This document shows, one piece after another, positions 44,297 to 58,573 of a DNA stretch of 64,000 nucleotides (its first letter is position 1; each line of letters begins with the position of its first letter). Under the pieces are notes generated by a model. The model saw nothing but the letters and a program-made list of their open reading frames with translations. It had not been told where the DNA came from and did no database searches. The DNA is from Phycomyces blakesleeanus NRRL 1555(-) (Eukaryota > Mucoromycota > Mucoromycetes > Mucorales > Phycomycetaceae). A program made the position numbers and the translations under genes. The stretch covers positions 992,001-1,056,000 of the forward strand of contig NW_017265139.1 in the NCBI RefSeq assembly GCF_001638985.1, in the 5' to 3' direction.

Positions 44297-45497
44297 AAGT
44301 AAAACACAAACCCCATAACAAAACTCTGGTTTTATTACTAATAAATTTGATATTAACAATATCCCAAACTGCTATACATCAGACATATATATCACATAAT
44401 TATATAACGTAAACAAATAATTACATGGCAGATATCTGTATTACAAGATAATTGAATATTAGTTTATCTGAGCAATATTATTTTAATTTTCTTTTATTAA
44501 TAACGCTTTCACAGTTTTTTTTTTTTAATTATTAAGATAGTAACTCCAAGATTAATTCCATATATATTATATATTTTCAATTCATGATTTTTCTAGAGTA
44601 AACTTTCAACATATATCTTTATAGCAGCAATATTTGTACAGAGAAAAACCGAGAAAAATAAGTCAGAAATAATTTAAATAAATTTTAGAAATACTTATAA
44701 AATAAAATATTCTTGATAAAGATGTATATAAATATGTTTCTGGTGATAACCAACACACTATCAGTAGTCCTCCCATTAAAACAAATTCTAAAATAAACCG
44801 TTATTAATGAAAATCAAGAGAATATTAAAAATTATTTTAGAAGGGTTCTTTTAAATATTTTTCTTCTTTTAATAGTTTTAGTTAATATTTTATTATTATA
44901 CAGAAATTAGTACCAATTAAGAGCATATTCAGCTATTGTTATTGCTATGTTTCTTTAAAGCCATTTTTATGGTATCGAAACGTAATAATTTGATTATTCA
45001 GAAAATAAAAATAACTGAACGAACAGTTAGAGAGAGATTTAAGGTTAGAATACTATTGTATTCATACCAAAATAGATATCGTTGATAAATATATAAGTAA
45101 AAAGAAAGCGTATAAAATATAGAAAAGATAAAGAAAAGTGAAAAGCTTAAGATTGAATAGCTTAAGTACTGTGCAGAGAATAAAGTATTGTGATTTGACA
45201 GCCCAATCCCTATAACACTAGACGGTCAAATTACTCGTAGCCATTTCATCATTTTAAAAGCTACATAGAGAGTGTGACAGCAAATTGATAAAATAAAACC
45301 GATTTTGTAAAGCAGTTTCTGGAGATACTCTAATATAAGTATAACTGTATGCAGATATAGCTATTTAGCTTTTATTAAAGTCATATATAAATACAATATC
45401 TCACAAAAATAACAGGTCTATTATTAATGCTAATATTATCATATAAGAAATAAATTCAAGAATATACAACGTCAAATACTCAGATAGTATTCTATAG
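44297..45497. other. AT-rich, no gene seen
   Basis: About 1.2 kb downstream of the methyltransferase gene. No recognised feature. Confidence 0.4.
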
Positions 45498-46796
45498 CTA
45501 TACTAATGGTTTCATTCCAGTTACACCAACCGCTTGCTTAAACCAACGCTGCTCAATACAGCCTTTGATATTTTCCTCCAATAGCAAATCATACGAATCT
45601 GGATCATTAGGACAAATAAATGGCAAAATAAATGGTCTGAAGCCAATCAGGGCCCTAGTCCAATTTTCCAAAATTCTCTTCGACAGTTCAGTACCATCTG
45701 CATCTATAGAAGCTGTTTAGAAGAGTATAACAATATAACATTATTTCAACTTACTAAGCTCTAATATTCTTCTGTCTTCTTTTACATTATTAAAGCCAGC
45801 AAAACGCAATAAGCCGGAGAGCTTATTAGAAACAAAAAAATCCTGATGGTTTTTCTTCATTGCACCATAAACTAAAAACAATTACTTATAAGTTTTACAA
45901 ATATCTTTCATATCCTATATACTTACGACCACGAACAAAACGCATGGTATTCTCATCACCATTTGATGCCTTTTTTTTAAGAAAAATAATAATCCCGGAA
46001 TAAGTTTAGATATTTAAATATTACCTTACTTTGCTTATACAAGAAAAAAAAAGCACTTACTATATGGTCATACTCCATAAACTGTACCAGTCCTCCAGGC
46101 TTGAGTATATTGTAACATTCTTTAAGAATAGTTGGCCACCTTTCTTCTGTAATGCTAACAATTATGAGGCGGGCATTTATGAAATCGAACGAATTTTTCT
46201 CAAAGGTCAAAGGTTTAGAAATATCCATGATCGAAAAACTGATATTTGGGGGTAAGTCATGTTTCGGAAATACATCGGCAATGTCAACACCAAAAAACTT
46301 CGAGTCCGGATAAGCTTTGGCCATATCCTACACAATACACTCATTTTTGAATACAAAAAAGAAAGAATGTATGAATAGCTTACTAGGATCCATGCTCCAG
46401 TTCCGCATCCAAGGTCGATGACTTTGGAACCAGGACGTATATCATTTTTCACACTATTCAGCACAAGTCTAGATAGGTCTGGGTTAGATCTCAAATATTT
46501 CAGAAAGCATAGTAGCTTACCCATCAAACACCGTTACAAAATTTGAATGTTGCTAAAATATAAGAATATTTTAATATTCAGAATCTCGCATCACAAAGCA
46601 AGGCAGAAATATATACCAAGTTTAGACGGTCAAGTTCTTCTTCATCGCAAGGAAGGCCATATGTGCGAGATTCAAGGTCGTGGTATTTGCGGTTGGAAGG
46701 GTTTAAAATAGCAATCGGTAGAGGCTGATTAAAACATATGTTCTGGTCGGTGAGGAGATCTTGAGTATCAATAGATAAAGGAGTATCTAAAACCAT
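45498..46796 (-). CDS. class I SAM-dependent methyltransferase (Methyltransf_25 / LaeA-like group)
   Basis: A multi-exon gene starting at ATG 46796 (MVLDTPLSIDTQDLLTD) and ending at TAG 45498. Exon 1 (46617-46796) includes YGLPCDEEELDRLN, the lead-in typical of fungal LaeA/UMTA methyltransferases. A small second exon and a 52-nt intron lead to SKVIDLGCGTGAWIL (SAM motif I), then DMAKAYPDSKFFGVDIADVFP (motif II, acidic residue binding ribose), FDFINARL (motif III) and LKPGGLVQFMEYD (post-III). Further small exons encode GAMKKNHQDFF and the C-terminal helices ELSKRILENWTRALIGFRP. Overall about 300 residues. Substrate unknown; the relatives include secondary-metabolism regulators, but nothing here proves that role. 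Exon junctions after motif III are less certain. Confidence 0.82.
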
Positions 46797-48999
46797 TGCT
46801 TTAAATTCTGGCAATTTTATTACTATCACTAAAACTAAATTATAGCTCTATATATATGAATTAACTTTCAAAACAATATTATTTACATCCGTATAGTAAA
46901 AGTGAAACTTAAATATATGTTAATTATATATATATATATGCATTGTTTAAATGATGCATATGTATAGATAAAGGTGTTTTATTAAGGTGTTTCAGAATAT
47001 TTATGCATGTGATCCCAAAAACATATGCATACTTTTACATATACTTTAATAACTTTGTAAGTTCATACGTCTCTGATCGAAACATATCGTGCAACATTTT
47101 GGAGTTATGGCTATTTAGTTTACATTGCTCTATTCCGTTACACTATGGTGAGGGAGGGGAGATTCCGGTGGAGCACCTGGAAAATTCCTACATTATTTTC
47201 CAAAACTGCCATCGAAATCACCGCTTTTTTCCGATAGTTTTAAAGATAAAAGTGACTCAACCATAATATATGTAGCTGGATAAACTTTGATTTACATAGA
47301 GTGCTATAGCGCATCGTATAATATTATCGTACAAAGTTTTGACTGGATTTTTGTTATTGCTCGATTATTATAGAAGCAATAAAAATAAACTTGAATGTAT
47401 TACCATTGGATATTGTATAGTAGTTTTATAAAGATATATATAATTTTTAGATATACAGTTTTAGTGCATAAGCTGCTTTGTTGGGTCAAGTGACTAAAGG
47501 GTTTGAAGCAAAAATAGGAAATACCTTTGTAAAAGTATTAGGTATTGTGGGTCGCAAATCAGAATTAGTTTATGGTACGCCAATAATAAAATAATTACAG
47601 AAGATCTGTTTTCTTTAAAAGAAAAAAGTTAAATAACTAACCTTATATAATCGAGAATAAGGATATAATATAATAGAAGTATAAAAACCACAACGACGAG
47701 AGACGAGACTTTATCACATAGTATAGATTTTTGTTTCTTGATCATAGACACTGTTTCTTAGGTTATCACACCTTCTCAGTAGGAGATATCTAGTTATCAA
47801 ATGTACGCACATAAGAGTCATCCAATAAGACCGTTAATTGTAATGGAAATAAGTGTCTCTACAGCGACAGTAGAATCTTGGCAGTGGAGGGCGCGTTCTA
47901 TTAAAATGGCTCATATCGTATTGAACCTTCAAATTGAACATAAAAGAAAAGAAAAATGAATCATATTCACATCAGTAATTTAGTAAAGTACTCAACAAGT
48001 TATTTGTATATGTTAATATATATATATATACATTTACGATCCCAAGTTAATTTTTGCTGTATTCTACTGTAATAATCTGGAATGCCCACATAAAAAATAC
48101 TACAAGCAACTTCTAATGAAAAGAAAATGCGACAAAAGTGTGATGAGAGGGGGTATCAGAGGTTCAGTGCTCACCTTTTATAGCTATTTTGATCTGTGTA
48201 TGATATAAATTAAACTACCAAAAAAAAAACTGAAAGTAAGATATTCGTCAATGAATAAATATATAGCTCCATATAGGGCGAAGACCAATGCTACCGTACC
48301 TTAATATCAAGAGCCACTATTCAAGCCAGATGATCCATACAACTACATGTATAAGGAGGAATACCTCGGGTCTTTATACTAAGTTGTACCTAATAATCAA
48401 AGAAAAAATACATATCCGAAAAAAAGGTCTGCCTCCTCGTTTGGAGCGGAGTAAGCAAACAGGGAATAAAGAAAACCTTTGTTACATTCTCACACCGCTT
48501 TGAAAAGTTCAAATAATACCCTTTTAATTAGAAAGCCTCTGAGTCACAACTTCTTTATATATACATCTTTAAAAACGAAGAATATGATATTCTATGTAAT
48601 GCTTATATTATTTAATACATTTAAATAGCCGATATATTGATATAAACTATTACTTGACAGAAAAAAATTCTAAAATATAGAGCATAAAACTTACTATTAA
48701 ATATTATACATACATGTATCCATATAATCGAGAGATTTCTTTCGTGTTAAAAAGAAATTCATAATCCAAAAAATAGTTCTCATTAAAGAGACTGGATAAA
48801 TCACAAAACAAGTATAGCAACGAACATACAAATAGCTATTGTTATTTTATATAATTTGGCTTACATCATTCTTCTCCTTGAAGAAAAAAAAAAGGCTCAA
48901 CAAAAGAATTTTTCCAACACCTCCACCCACAGATATTGCTTTTATTTTAATAATAGAGCTTCCCACCCAAGCCTAGATTATTTTAAAGTTACATATTTT
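46797..48999. other. 2.2 kb AT-rich gene-poor region
   Basis: A GGTGTTTCAG end like that of the 37113 MITE is at about 46986. A less AT-rich island at 47090-47250 (TATGGTGAGGGAGGGGAG, TCCGGTGGAGCACC) could be a repeat or gene relic. No gene is claimed. Confidence 0.4.
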
Positions 49000-50500
49000 T
49001 CAATTGAAGATGTTATTCTACACTAACTCCCCATCATATCTGAGAAAAAGCCAGCGGTTACTCAACAGAACATCGAAGGGTCAATGTAAGTGTATATAAC
49101 TACCTTCTCCAAGTTTGTGTCTGATCTGGATGCCTCCCATCATGACCAAAATATATGAAGAGAGAAGCCACATACATTAGCACATGATATATACAAGTCC
49201 ATAAGGACTAATACCAAAGTATTCATCGGTATATATAAACTTTGTGTCTGTGACCTCGACTATTCCATCATTACTACCGATAATAACAAAGACAAGAACA
49301 GCGAAGTCATCGTTTATACTGAGCTCGATAATTTCCAGGAGCAAGAGAAATATACCGGTGCACTTTTGCACTCGAATCAAGGACCTGTCCAATTAAATAC
49401 CCCCAGTTCAAAAATTGACCTTTAAAATATTTCTCTTTTCAGTAGACTGGGCAGCAAACCTCATTCTCTGAGCCCAAGGTATATGTCCTTTCTGGACACT
49501 ATCTGTCTGTCTTTGAGAAGGTACTCGCAACAAATTTTGAGCCAATTAATTCTGCCCTGGGCCAAGTGGCCTTCAAATGCAAGGGAACACGAATGCATGT
49601 GTAGCAAAAATTTTACTTAGGAGAGTGCCAGAGCAGTCATCAAGAGATATTACACCTTAGAAGTACTAACCAGAATAATTAACAAAGGAAAAGCTGTACA
49701 AGGGTATGGCTAACATTCCCAGCGCATATGTCGAAAAAATAATTCATATCAGAGCAATTTAATGTCCATATATTCCGTGTTTTTTTTGACTTCATACTTT
49801 TATCAAACACCCAATGTAGCCCGGCTTATTCGCCACTCCCATAAGCCAAGCACTGTAAAAACATGTTTTGGATCTGGTAGCCACAATGACCCGCCCAATG
49901 ACCCGCCTAATGAAGAGAGCTAGAGAAGCGTCAGAAAGTTCCTCCTCAGTCAGTCGCCGCCGAACTGACATAATTATAAAAAAAACGTTTTGGACAAGTA
50001 CTGTTTTTCTTTGTTGGACTTTTATGCCGAATTGGCACGGACCACATTTCCCGCTCCTCCTTCTGCCACAGGCACCCCAACAGGACCACGGGTTCTTAAA
50101 TTGATTGAGCATGGACATTTTACTGCTCCCAGCACCGAGAGAACACCACCCACTAAACCTAGAACTACAAGAGTATCTCCTTGCGTACCAGCAAGTCCAG
50201 AACGAATGACTGTCATTATTGTCACTGTCTATTGTCTCTTGGATACAAGTGCACCAAGTACCTCAACTCTGAGTCCTACAGGAAGCGTAGGTCAAATATA
50301 GAGGTACACAGTATACACACATCCAGATACTCCATAGTAGATCGCATCTCTCAAAAGCTCAAAAATTCCTCACTAAAGAAGAAAAATAAGGGCCAAAATA
50401 AATTGAGTTTATTCTCCCTAAGCACCAATGGCATCTTACTGAGTGAGCACCGGTTAATAGGTTTGCTGGACTCCGAAGCAGAGATTTAGTATGTCAGCAC
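49000..50500 (+). pseudogene. degenerate protein-coding relic, possibly retrotransposon-derived
   Basis: Several reading-frame pieces rich in normal codons are separated by stops and shifts: VSVTSTIPSLLPIITKTRTAK (about 49240), WAANLIL and YVLSGHYLSVFEKVL (about 49450-49540), GSHNDPPNDPPNEE (about 49872), and LDKYCFSLLDFYAELARTTF with a Pro/Thr-rich tail (about 49990-50230). Composition is markedly less AT-rich than the flanks. The Pro/Thr-rich segments would suit a gag-like protein, but no protease, reverse transcriptase or integrase motif is seen, so the identity is open. Confidence 0.35.
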
Positions 50501-52558
50501 AGTGAAATATAAGAAATTAATAAATTTGCCTATAAGAAAAATCCCAGGAAATTTTTTGTTTGCCAGTAAAGGGTAATCTGTTGAACGTATAGAGAGAGCA
50601 CATTCACTAATGGTCACTTGTGCTAATCAATGTAAAAAAGAAGCAATCTATTATTTTTAAATTACTAGAATTTTTAATGGTATATAATGCTTCCCCAGTT
50701 TTTCGATATTTAAAACTTACTTTAATAGTATAGAGCTTATATTGTGAAAGAATATGTTGATTTTGATTAACACAGCCATATTAGATAAGGCATTGGCACT
50801 GAATTGTTTGTTTTTATTACAAAAATTAGATAAATAGGCAAACACAACTTATGAACTTGATACATTTTTTTTAATACAAATGTATTTTGTTTAATTACAA
50901 AGCATCCTTTTTCAATTATTAATTTAAGCAAGACTTCAAGACTTTAAGAATAATAGCCAATATAAAATCTATGAGTTTTAAAGGATAATAAAAATGATTG
51001 CCCATAATATTGGTTAATTAATATACGGCTTATTTTATCAATTTATTTTTGCCAGATAAGCAAACAAACAAGCATTTGCTATGTTACGATGCGTATCCAC
51101 GGTGCATTCAACGTTTAAGCAAAATATTAATATAGTTTTTGGGCCATGGCGAGATTTGGTAGTTCGTAAGGACGTAAAGTGGGACCTTATTTAGATTTTA
51201 GCTAGAGTTATTATTGAAGATAAAGTAATTAAATAGCTTCTTTACATACTTTTTTCTATTTTGAGCAATAGTAAAATCATATATATATATGTTGGATGAA
51301 TATGGAGTTTTTTTTAAATAGCCTGAAATTAGTAGAGCTTTTACATACATGAGAGACTACTGGTTAACATGCAAGAAGAAATTGATAATCCTACAAATTT
51401 CATTTACTAATAGCAAAATGAAACGAATAGTTTTAAAAGCTGGTATTATATTAGCTAAATAAACAAACAAACAGAAATACTAAACTAGCAAAGCTTTTGC
51501 TAGCATGCCTTCATATGCCTTTCCATTTAGTACAGAGCAAAATTCACCTTTGAGAATATCCTTAAAATTACCCCCAAAAGCGTCATTTTTTCCCCCTTGT
51601 AGTGTATTAGATCTGGTCAGTACATAATTGAGTCTAGAGAAAGCTATAATCACTGATCCAACTCATCAGAATTATATTTTCTTGTTCATTTTTAAGGTGG
51701 GTGGTCACTTTACATTAGTCAGAATATCATGGTAACTTTGCCTACAATTGAAAAAAAAATAGGTCAAGGTACTATCTTTGTTAGTGTGTGAGATTCTGTA
51801 ATATACATGCATATATATATATATTTCTCTCTGTACAGTGAGGTATTTGTGGCACAATAATACATATTATTTTATATGAGCCCAAAAGGCTACAACTATC
51901 CGAGCCTTGGGCCGCATCTATGTAGATCCTCGGTCTTGTTATGTATGATCCCAAACAAAATAATAAACATAGCCAGCAATAATTAAAGCAAAAAAGACAT
52001 AAAGATACACAATCATACATATATTATCATCATAATCTAGTAAGAATCGAATCATATTTGGTTGTATTGCTATAAGCCCAATTGATATAAATAAAGGATG
52101 CCTTGACAAAATATCTACCAAGCTAGTATGTGTGTGTGTGTGTATGTGCGTTTTTTTAAAGACGGCAGAAAGCTTCTCTTATTCTGTTGTACACGTGTAT
52201 TCATAACCCATGATACAATTCCTCCAGTTCTAGTTTGGCTGCTGATTTTGATATAGGATTAGAAATCTACCAAAGAAAAAGAAACACTTCGAAAGCACCC
52301 GTACGCACATCATACGATATATTAAATTATTTGTTATATTAATATAATAAATAAACATACAAAATACAGAAGATCATAACCTGTGGTATCACACACACAC
52401 GCACAGCTAAATGTATGTGTGCACTAGGCTGATATATATTTTAAAGTTTAAAATAAAGACTAAAAATCTGGAATATATATATACAAGCATTGCGTGAAAC
52501 GTGTATCAAAGACCAGAAACAGATTCTTTTATGTACAAGGAATGTGTAGACGTACAGA
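50501..52558. other. 2 kb AT-rich, no gene seen
   Basis: Only (TA)n and (TG)n microsatellites (near 51280, 51810, 52125) are recognised. Confidence 0.4.
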
Positions 52559-54127
52559 CTATTTGGTCTCTCTATTTTTTTCAGCAGACCAGCGTTTCAG
52601 AACTACCTGCTGTATTGTGCAGTTTCTCAAGAGGGATATGTCAAAATCTCCTTTGTATTGAGGTACGGATACATAGCATAGTACAAGTGTCTTTTTGACT
52701 TGAGTACAAACTCTATTGACTCCAAGAAGCCATTTCCAGCTACGTGAGCTGGTGGTCTTGTCTGAGGTCTCATTTTGTGGTAAGACCACCACAGCAAAGT
52801 CAGCATGGCGAAATCTTGGGCCAGATTGATATAGGACTGTAAATAAATAAGTAAAAGCAATAAATGGTATTAATATACAGATTACATATGATTGTGTTTG
52901 AACTCTTTTATTTGTTTGTTTGTTTCTAATATTTCTCTCCCTCCCTCTCTCCCTCCCTCCTTCCCTCTCTTTCTGTCTATCTGTAGAGTTCATACCAAAG
53001 TCAACCCCAAACTTTGCGCCATTCTTGGGAACCCAGCCCAGACTCCTGTAATAATGATAGGCAGCATAGTGTGCATTAAAGATATTGGGTTGACATGCGA
53101 CTGGTAGTTGCAGACTGTGTTCAGGATCATGAGATGAACATGCGAAAATGCGACCAAAGATATCCCAACACTCCTTGACTGACAAAACCCTCTAGATAGT
53201 GATAATAAGCAAACGAGCAAACAAACAAACAAACAAATAAACAAACAATAATCAATAAAAAGAAGTATTTGACAGGTGAAAATAATAAGCCAAGTTTCTT
53301 TGTTCTTTTTTTAGTTTTCTTTTTAGGGGGATGATCTGACCTGAGATGTGTCGCATATTTCCAGGGCATTGAGTGAAAATGCAAGGAAAAATGCTTCTAA
53401 TAGATCCAATTGAAGGCACTCAATGTCTTGACCTTCTATTAAGTCTAGTATCTCTGCACTACTATATGTGTCATGAAGAATATCCATACGATCGTCTACC
53501 AAAGATCCCTTGTCGAGTCTCTTTTTCTCTCTCCTCTGTTTTCGACGATCAACAGTAATTTGTTCCAGAAATGGACTGTTTTCAGCTACGAAACCAAATC
53601 AGAAAAATAGAGATAATAACATATATATATGTGTGTGTGTAGATAGGCAAGTATTACAAAAATAAATCATTTAAGCATTAAGGTAAATGAAAAACAAGAA
53701 AAAGGGTTACAGGATGAAAAAGAAAAAAAAAATCAATAAAGACCCTTTCATTTTTTGTTTTTGGATATTCAAATGAATATAATTGCACACAATATATTTA
53801 TAGGAAGAAAAACTAACATTGTGAGCTGTGTCGCTCGTGCCAGGTAGGTTTACTTCTGGAAAGGGATCCTTTGCCAAAGAACCCTGCATCATAGAGCTCC
53901 AAAGCATGGTCTTTTCTCTCTAGCCACACAAACCGACCAAACTCCATCAAAATAGCTCTTCTTGGTGGGGTTGGAGAAGACCCAAAGAGGGAGAAAATAG
54001 TCTGGGTAATCTCCTTCCATAATGATGAACAAGATGAAGCTTGGTCTGATAAAAGTATAGGCAGAGGTGTGATTGAAGTTGATGGAGTGTGTGTTTTAGG
54101 ATGTTTATGGGCATTGATGTCTGTCAT
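52559..54127 (-). CDS. SEN2: tRNA-splicing endonuclease catalytic subunit Sen2
   Basis: Four exons (53818-54127, 53341-53585, 52996-53191, 52559-52836) give 342 residues in frame. The N-terminal region has the Sen2 signature DAGFFGKGSLSRSKPTW. The C-terminal nuclease domain contains YHYYRSLGWVPKNGAKFGVDF and the catalytic triad Tyr253 (VLYQSGP), His261 (RFRHADF) and Lys298/299 (QVKKTLVLCYV), matching the Tyr-x7-His spacing of yeast Sen2. Sen2 cuts the 5' splice site of intron-containing tRNAs as part of the heterotetramer with Sen34, Sen15 and Sen54. The third intron has a length divisible by three, so unspliced readthrough would insert a basic, Arg/Glu-rich segment. The protein is compact, with a shorter central insert than metazoan Sen2. 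Confidence 0.93.
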
Positions 54128-56080
54128 TTCAAAAGAATTTCAAAAAAAATAAAATAAAAAAAGTGACATGAGTTTCTTTAGTTGTTTCGGGGGGTGGACT
54201 GGTACGATAGAGACCAAGCCACCTTGAATCGGAGAGATCCTTAAGTGGGATACTTTAGTTATGTACCACATGCATTTACTTTGCATAAATGATGCATTTT
54301 TTTAAAAAAAAAAAAAGCAAAAAAAAGGGCGAGATCAGAGAAAAGGATAGACGACTTCAAGACATAAGATATATATATATAAAAGACAGTGCGAAGTCGG
54401 CAGAAATAGGGGGAGGATGAAGAGAAGGAGAAAATGTCATGATATGCTTATAATTAGATGCAGTATCATTGTCGGATCAATGTATCGATTTAACCGATTA
54501 AACGATACATTACTGCTGCTAGTTTGTTTACCAAGACACGCCAGTGCAAGAAGCATTTGTTATTGTTATTGTTATTATTTGTATGTATGTATGTATGTAT
54601 GTATGTATGTATGTATGTGTATTTGTAATTAAACAAATTTGACTTCATTTTGATAACTCCTTTTAGTTTTCTCTCGGTATTTATTAACCTAGACTTGAAA
54701 TTGACGAAGATCGCATAATGGCCTGCTAATTAAACAACATATACCGCCAGTAAATGCAATGGTAGCTAATGAGTGAGTGAGTGGGTGAGCGATACCTCGA
54801 TTAAGAGTGGTCCAAATAGACGGTTTAGTTATTCCGAGATTATAAGGATTATTTGGATGCAGCCTTCAAATATATGTATATATTCTATCTACAATCTCCT
54901 TTTGGAACCTTTTTACAAAAGCAAAGGGGAGAAGCTTGATGTATAAACACATATATATATTAGCTAACCAGCCAATGTTTTTTTTTTATATTAGTTGTTC
55001 ATCCTCGATGACTCATCCTTGATCAGATATTCATAGAATAATACTGTTAGTAATTTCCTTGAATGCGTGCAGCCAGATGACAAGACTTATATCTATAATG
55101 TTGAAATACACAAAAACTGGCCCCCTCCTCCTTCCAATCTCGTTGGGTCTTTATTCATTCAAATGGTTCGCATATCTTTTTACCGAGAACAGAGCACAGA
55201 GCAAAGGCATCTGTGGTTGAGCATTATAACCACCACGTGCGATAAAAGAGATATTAAAAAAAAGGCCCAGAAACACATATGTATATATGTATATATGTAT
55301 ATCTACAACCCCTTTAAAACCCTTTTGAAAGGATTATAGGATCCGTCTATTTGAGACCCATGGTCTTCTTTGAAATTATCCCACGGAAATTGAAACACAC
55401 CCAGCCACAGAAGCATATTTTACAAAAGCTTGATTTTATAAAATGCATACAACTTATATTAAATCACGGTGATAGTAATAATAGTATTTTAGTAGTAGTA
55501 GGAATAATAAAAAATCATAAAAGTTGTGGTCCTATTCGCAGTTGGTGTTAAGGAATATTCTAAATATATCAAGATGTATAATCGATCTATTGGTGCGACT
55601 GCAATCAATTCAAAACGCGTTATTTTATTATACTTTATTTGATATTTCCATCAGTAACTAAGCAACAAAAGGGCCTTTTTATCTTCTCGTGCTCTACATT
55701 TTCACCCGGAAGAAACCAATAAAGTCATTAGATGGTGTATTTCTAATGAAATAAAACAAAAATTACTTGACCAATGGCATAATTACATAATTACATACAT
55801 ATATATATTGGTTTAAAAAGGCGATAAGACAATGATAACCAATAGCCGATAATATACATATCTTGTAAACGCTGGCATTCTCTCTCTCTCTATATATATA
55901 TCTCTCTCTGTGTGTGTGTCTATTTTAGGGGTTACTTCTTTATTTCATTATATAAAGGGGTGTGTATATGTTTGCATTTGCGTATAGTGCATCAGATGAG
56001 TTTTATAATGAAAGGGGTGGGGAGATTGAGTGTTATTAGTACGCGCAGTAAGATCCTGCCTTACTCACAGTAGTGTATTT

Positions 56081-56115
<35 letters not shown>

Positions 56116-56631
56116 TTAGATATTTCTCATCCTTTAAAGGATTGGCACCATCATTCAGATGAAGATTACGTTGTAGATTGACAAAAGAGACGATTCTATA
56201 TACTTTCTTATTAAAGAAAATAATACTAGATTATAAACGGCATTCATCAGAATTACCAACTCGATTTGCAAGATTGAATCTGTGTATTAGAAAATATAGG
56301 TAAAGAAATTAATGAAATTTAATAGAATTAACAAAGTCAACCAAAAAGGATATACACAAATGCCTATGTATGTATGTATGTATGTATGTATGTTTTTTTT
56401 TGAAAGGTATTCAATTGGCAGATTTATACAGATCTACAGATAGATGTATGTATGTACAAATAGACAGATAGACAGATAGACAGTCAGACAGTCAGATAAA
56501 CAAGTGATAAGAAATAATGACGACAATGGCTATGTGTGGATGTAGATTTAGATGTAAGCTTACCAGAATGTACTGATAAGATGGATTGTTGATGGATAAC
56601 AGCAAAACAAGTAATATATGTACATGTATAT

Positions 56632-56662
<31 letters not shown>

Positions 56663-58573
56663 TTTAAAGATAGATTTTCCAAAAAGAAATAAAGGCTTTC
56701 ACCAAGAGGATCTTGGACAAACAAACCAAGTAAAAGAATTATTCTATAGAGAATAATTACCACGGTGGCATGTTAGTATAAAAAGAGAGTGCTTTGAGGT
56801 TTTGGAATGTTGAATTATACAACTAACTTTATATGATTATTGATATGATTATTATTATTACTATCATTATCATTATTTTAATCATTTATGCTACCCATGT
56901 ATGTAATTTTGAAGATATCATATTGGACCTTGCATAGCTGGCCTTTCATGAAATATCAAGTGTTTATGTTTATGTTTGTGTTTGTGTGTATGTAAGTATA
57001 TAAGGGCTGTGGTCCATGTTGAGGTAATGGGGGGGTTATTCTTTAATTATTATCTAACAAAGTAGATTCCAAAATATATATTATCTGGCAAGACCAAGAT
57101 GTATATAATAATAACAATAATAATAGTAATAGAAATATTTGTACCTAAAATATATAAAAGAAAATGTATTTTGTAACCAAAGAACAAAACAAATCAAGTG
57201 TGTTGTGTAGAGAATGCAGACATAAAGGGGATCATATATATATGTATATATACATATACATATACATATACATATGTGTGTATTGAAGGGGGTTAAAATC
57301 AGTCTGAAGAAGTTCAAATGGAACTGATAGTTTGATCTATAGGTTTAGAAAGAATGAATATCTTTGCCGTAGTAGATACCGTGAAGATCCTGAATCAATC
57401 TAAAGGACCAAATAGGTATTTGACATGTAATTTATTGTTGTTAATCATTGTGAAAATAAGTCATTTCTATAAACCAATTAGTATGAGATCTGTAACATGT
57501 AAGTTACGGGAAATAATAATAATACTAATACTAATATATATATATATATGTAGGTTTTGTGTTTTAGGGTTTCAAGTTATTCCCATATTCTGTATTATTA
57601 TTATTATTATTATTTCGTTATACATAAATTATATATACATTATATATATTTTAAAGAAGAAAAAAGAGATTGTCAAGTATTAGGGCAAGTTAGTATCTTA
57701 TATCAAAAAAGCTCAATTTTACAAAATAATAATAATCACAACTTTTTATAAGAAAGAATGATTTGATGAGGCTTTTGTGATTCTTCTTTGGAGTGGAAGA
57801 TCATAAGGTGTGTGAATTTTATGCTTATTTCTATATATTTTCTTTATATATATTTTTTATTCATAATTTTGCTATTATTTGGATTGGTGGCAAACAGGGC
57901 TTATCTGATTTGGCTGCTTGGGACGGAAGGAAGAGGATAATCCCCTTGGCGTGGAAGACTTGCTCCGTGTTTTTCACGTGTCAGTGACCCATATAATGCC
58001 TTGAGCACTTGCACACAATGTACATACACACACACACACACACAAGACACATAGTGATCGCCTGGAATCTCTGTGCCCTGTCCTGTGAATATGATAGGGA
58101 GATTGTCTTATTCTTACTCGTGATTCAGACCTTGTCTTGTCTTGTCTTGGCCTTCCTGGTCTTACTTTAGTCTTGGCTACAGCTGATATGTTATAATAGT
58201 AATAATAGTAATAATGATTATAGAAGAGATTGTTGGGCATCATTGGTAAGAGATGACGGCACCATTTGAATATTGTACTGCACAGCCATGGGATAGCCAT
58301 ATATATATAATTCACAGTGGGTAAAAAAGAATAAAAAAATAAAAAAATAAAAAAAAAATTACTCAAGTTTAAGCCGCGTGATGCGCTTCTAATTTTTTTC
58401 TTTCTTTTTTATATTTTTTAATTTTTCTCAACTTATTCCCTTTCAGTTTATCCCTCTCTTTCCTTCTTCTTTTTATCCTTTCTCTATAGCCCACCAAAGA
58501 CAATACATACATAAACAGACCTATATAAAATAACCAAACGATATATAAATTATAACAGCTATAATAAGAAAGA
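54128..58573. other. 4.4 kb intergenic region rich in microsatellites
   Basis: Repeats include (GTAT)n at about 54581-54620, (TA)n at 54953, TC/TG repeats near 55880-55918, (TTTA)n at 56077-56115, (TATG)n near 56366-56393, (AGAC)n at 56460-56490, (CA)n at 56635-56662 and 58026-58043, and (TAT)n/(TAA)n between 57100 and 57615. A frame at about 55067-55260 and an E-box-like CACGTG at 57976 were noted, but no gene is supported. Confidence 0.5.

Noticed and set aside
55067..55339. 90-codon plus-strand frame
   Set aside because: Ends in low-complexity repeats, with no domain, no splice partner and no sequence context supporting expression.
56077..56115. Regularly spaced repeats that could suggest an array
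   Set aside because: This is a simple (TTTA)n microsatellite with no spacers; there is no CRISPR in this eukaryotic sequence.
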